Assembly: GCA_964036275.1 (NCBI GenBank)
Contig: OZ038436.1
Location: 5,945,482 to 6,009,481 of the forward strand
Length of the DNA: 64,000 bases
Origin: Litoditis marina
Taxonomy: Eukaryota > Nematoda > Chromadorea > Rhabditida > Rhabditidae
Reading direction: 5' to 3'
Shown: piece by piece, positions 61,383 through 64,000 of the stretch
How positions within the stretch are numbered: position 1 is the first letter of the stretch
Layout of the letters: each line of letters begins with the position of its first letter
Translations under genes and position numbers: made by a program
The notes under the pieces: model-generated
Told to the model about the DNA's origin: nothing
Database searches by the model: none
What the model saw: the letters and a program-made list of their open reading frames with translations, nothing else

Positions 61383-63024
61383 TGTAAGAGATTGCTGAGT
61401 CTTGGGATTAAAAAAAACCGCCAAGGGATTACTTACCCAGCTACAATAAAACAAGTTTCTACAATTTGACATGGGGGCCGAACCGTTTACTGGTCCAGAT
61501 AGTTTCTTCGAATGTTTGAGTACGATGGTTTGTCGTTAAAGTTGTTTTTGACAAAATCGGTCTGGCGATTTCAAAACAACATCGGGAATAGTCTGTATTA
61601 TTCGATTGTCACTCCAATGCACGCATTGTCTAGGGTGCACAGCAATGGTTTGACTATGCTATTAAATTCCAATTGCGAAGTATCGAGATGATTTTTGCCA
61701 CGGTCTAGCTGGAACAAATTTCAATTGATCAAGGAAATCTAGGTATTTTGACTTTTTTGCATCGAAGTAATGGGTCAGCCTACGATTTTTCTTCTCTTTT
61801 CGAAATCTGTCCAGGGATTCATATGGAAATAATCAAAGATAGTCTTGTCTCTTTAAAAAGCTTGCGATGTACACGGTCATCAGTGTGCAATGATTCTGGT
61901 TTTGCAGAAAACCCTAAGTTGGCAAATACGAGGTTTCCGGTCTTGAAGAAATTCTCTGTCAACTAACTTACTCTTCAGTGAAATGAACACTAGTTGAAAA
62001 CAAGATGTTTCCGCTCGTGGAAGAGACTCTTGGTTGGTTGGTCAAGCAAAATAGTTTGTCTTTGCTATTACCTAAATGGTATAGAGCATTAGTCGGTATG
62101 GTGCAGCTCAGAACCACGGCCGGAAAGTTGGATGAGGTAGCAGAGTAGGCCCATACCAATGGCGTGAGTTGTTGAGAGGCAAGGGGCTTGTCAATGTGTG
62201 CGCACATTCACCATGCTTGGGACTCGGACATTGTGTACGCAGATTTTTCGATGGTCTTGGTATCACATTATTTTGGCTTGACAAGGAGGTGTCAGTGTTC
62301 AGTGTTTCAGAACGCACAGTGTGAGTGCTGGTTCGAAAGGGGGGAGATGTGAAGAGAGGGTAATGTTACGCAAGTGGAATTGCTTGAAAGAAGGAGGTGC
62401 ATGTAAGAGATTGCTGAGTCTTTTAGTTTGATTCTTGATGGTTTGATCGTTGATGCGCGTTCTCTGAGTCCAATCAGACAGTACGTGCCGAAATCGGTGG
62501 GCGTGGCTCAAACCAAAACGCCACCTCAAGAGGAAAATGAACGCTTTCATTCTAGTTGGAACGGCGCTCTATCAGAGTGATCGTTAGCTTGGATGAAAGA
62601 CGGTCTTGCGTCTCAATCTTTGCGTTCTAACCTCTAACTGTATTCGATTGAGAAGAATCGAATACACACTGGTCATCTACTGATGAGAACCGCCAGTGAT
62701 AGCATATAGAGTGTTAAAGGTTAGAAATGCTAAGATGAGATCCTGAAGTTATTCGAGATCAAAGTCATCTATTAAACTTACTCACATTCAAGAACTGTAG
62801 TTGTGTAATTTCACACCTATCTGTCGTCATCGGTAATCGATATCTAGGATCTCTTGTTCCGAAGAGAGAAAGGATTTGAGTAGTGGTAGAACTACAATAG
62901 AATCCCTAGCTGGGAAAAGGATGTTGACTACGCGCTCTAAAGTAGACAACAGTCATGCCTTCCTAGTAGTCCGCCAAGGGATTACTTACCCAGCTACAAT
63001 AAAACAAGTTTCTACAATTTGACA
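61383..63024 (+). mobile_element. LTR retrotransposon remnant with 4-bp target duplication
   Basis: 3' LTR 62402-63024 (623 bp, TG...CA). 5' LTR 61383-61471 keeps both ends but lost about 530 bp. Right after the 5' LTR is 'tgggggccgaacc', a primer-binding-site-like start, and just before the 3' LTR a purine run 'gaaagaaggagg'. Target duplication GTAG at 61379-61382 and 63025-63028, inside repeat G. The 930-bp interior shows no recognisable gag or pol, so it is non-autonomous or deleted. Orientation is inferred from primer site and purine tract. Confidence 0.85.
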
Positions 63025-63425
63025 GTAGTAACTGGTGTGGAAAACGTAGTCAGAAGTTGAAACTACTTACTATACCTACGAGGTATGAAAACATTACTCA
63101 AAAGATGTTTAATCTTACTGTAGAGGGCTATTATTGCGTGAAACAGACTATACGGAAAAATAGAACAAATCAGAGTGAAGTACTTCAAAACTCGAACATG
63201 TGCACCAAAATCACATGATTTGAATGTAAAATGTTTAAAATTAATTACAATGAAATAGTTGATTTTGAAGGGCACATGCTCCAATGTAATCTCGCTAGTC
63301 TACTGAAATTCGTCGAGTTGTATTTTTCACTTGAAGAATTTGTTCAATTGCAGGTCAAGTATGAAACATGCGAGTAAATACTTAAATCCCGTCCGATAAT
63401 AAACATTTAAAAACATTTTGGATGA
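63025..63425. repeat. Dispersed repeat G, right half split by the LTR element
   Basis: Continues the copy begun at 61165-61382; matches 54740-55130. Confidence 0.85.
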
Positions 63426-63689
63426 AAAAGTACAAACGGTTTACAGTTGTTCTCGCACACACACAGGAGTGGGAAATGTGATTGAAGCTGAGTGAAATCA
63501 ATTTATAAACACAGCAGTTTATATCAATATGCACCGTTTTAGCAAGCTTTCGCTAGAGGTTTCACTTTACTTCAATTTCTTTTCAGGCCATGGCTCCACG
63601 CAAACAAATGTCTCATGAGTTCTATAATTGCCTGTATTTGTAGTCATCTCAATGCGGCTGGTTCCAATGCAAAGTACTAAATTTCCGAA

Positions 63690-63965
63690 CATTCCCACTG
63701 ATAAATTGGCCACCCTTTCAATTTGGTCTGATCAGATTCCAACATTCAGGAATTCGGGAAATTTTGTGGTGTCCGATGGAGAGATGAACTGGTCGAAGCA
63801 GTCCGCAGTTATAACACTGCAGCCAGAAGAGGTCGAATCCGCCCTGCCCCCATCCATGGCGAAGAGATATTGAGAGCATGCAGAGACATTAAAATCTGGA
63901 GAGCAGTCAAGGAGCACCACTTTGCAACAATGTGATGTGATCAAAATAAATCTTAAATCTTAACG
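63690..63965 (+). mobile_element. LINE family La, best-preserved C-terminus
   Basis: Open frame VRWRDELVEAVRSYNTAARR, then PAPIHGEEILRACRDIKIWR, to TGA in 'caacaatgtga', followed by 'tcaaaataaatcttaaatctt'. 5' truncated near 63750. Confidence 0.78.
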
Positions 63966-64000
63966 AAACATGGAGCTCCTCTCTTCATGTGCCCTCCATG

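Overview
The window is animal-type nuclear DNA: AT-rich, with many introns, microsatellites, foldback/MITE repeats and decayed LINE and LTR elements. Introns end mostly in TTTCAG or close variants, and there are long mono-G tracts. I favour a nematode, perhaps one with large introns, but the sequence alone does not settle this. There are no bacterial or viral operons and no CRISPR array.

The left 26 kb of the minus strand carries one complete gene, RIC1, the Golgi RAB6/Ypt6 exchange-factor subunit. I could assemble it by hand as 33 exons (start codon at 25991, final TAG at 372-374) in which all 32 junctions keep phase. The protein runs from an N-terminal beta-propeller, through the RIC1 alpha-solenoid domain, to a low-complexity tail. 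An in-frame TGA sits in exon 32 (770-772); the same frame reopens through exon 33.

Upstream of RIC1 and on the same strand (28200-31668) is a five-exon gene for a small secreted protein of 178 residues. It has a signal peptide and a galectin-like strand pattern, but I do not recognise the family. On the plus strand, 35861-38846 holds part of a gene with a C2H2-type zinc finger that is split across an exon junction.

From 39 kb to 64 kb I find no convincing host gene. The space is filled with 5'-truncated LINE ends, a 2.8 kb foldback-like element with 31-bp subrepeats, an LTR element with a 4-bp target duplication, several MITE families, long perfect hairpins and duplicated blocks.

Two patterns stand out. 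First, many exon edges of RIC1 and its neighbour are copied into the adjoining intron on the same side, splice site included ('splice-junction echoes'), sometimes as arrays. Second, a module of about 35 bp (GCRCTnnAATGTTTCAC, about 10 nt, TATAAR, on either strand) recurs roughly 40 times in otherwise unrelated flanks. It looks like a small-RNA or snRNA-type promoter module.
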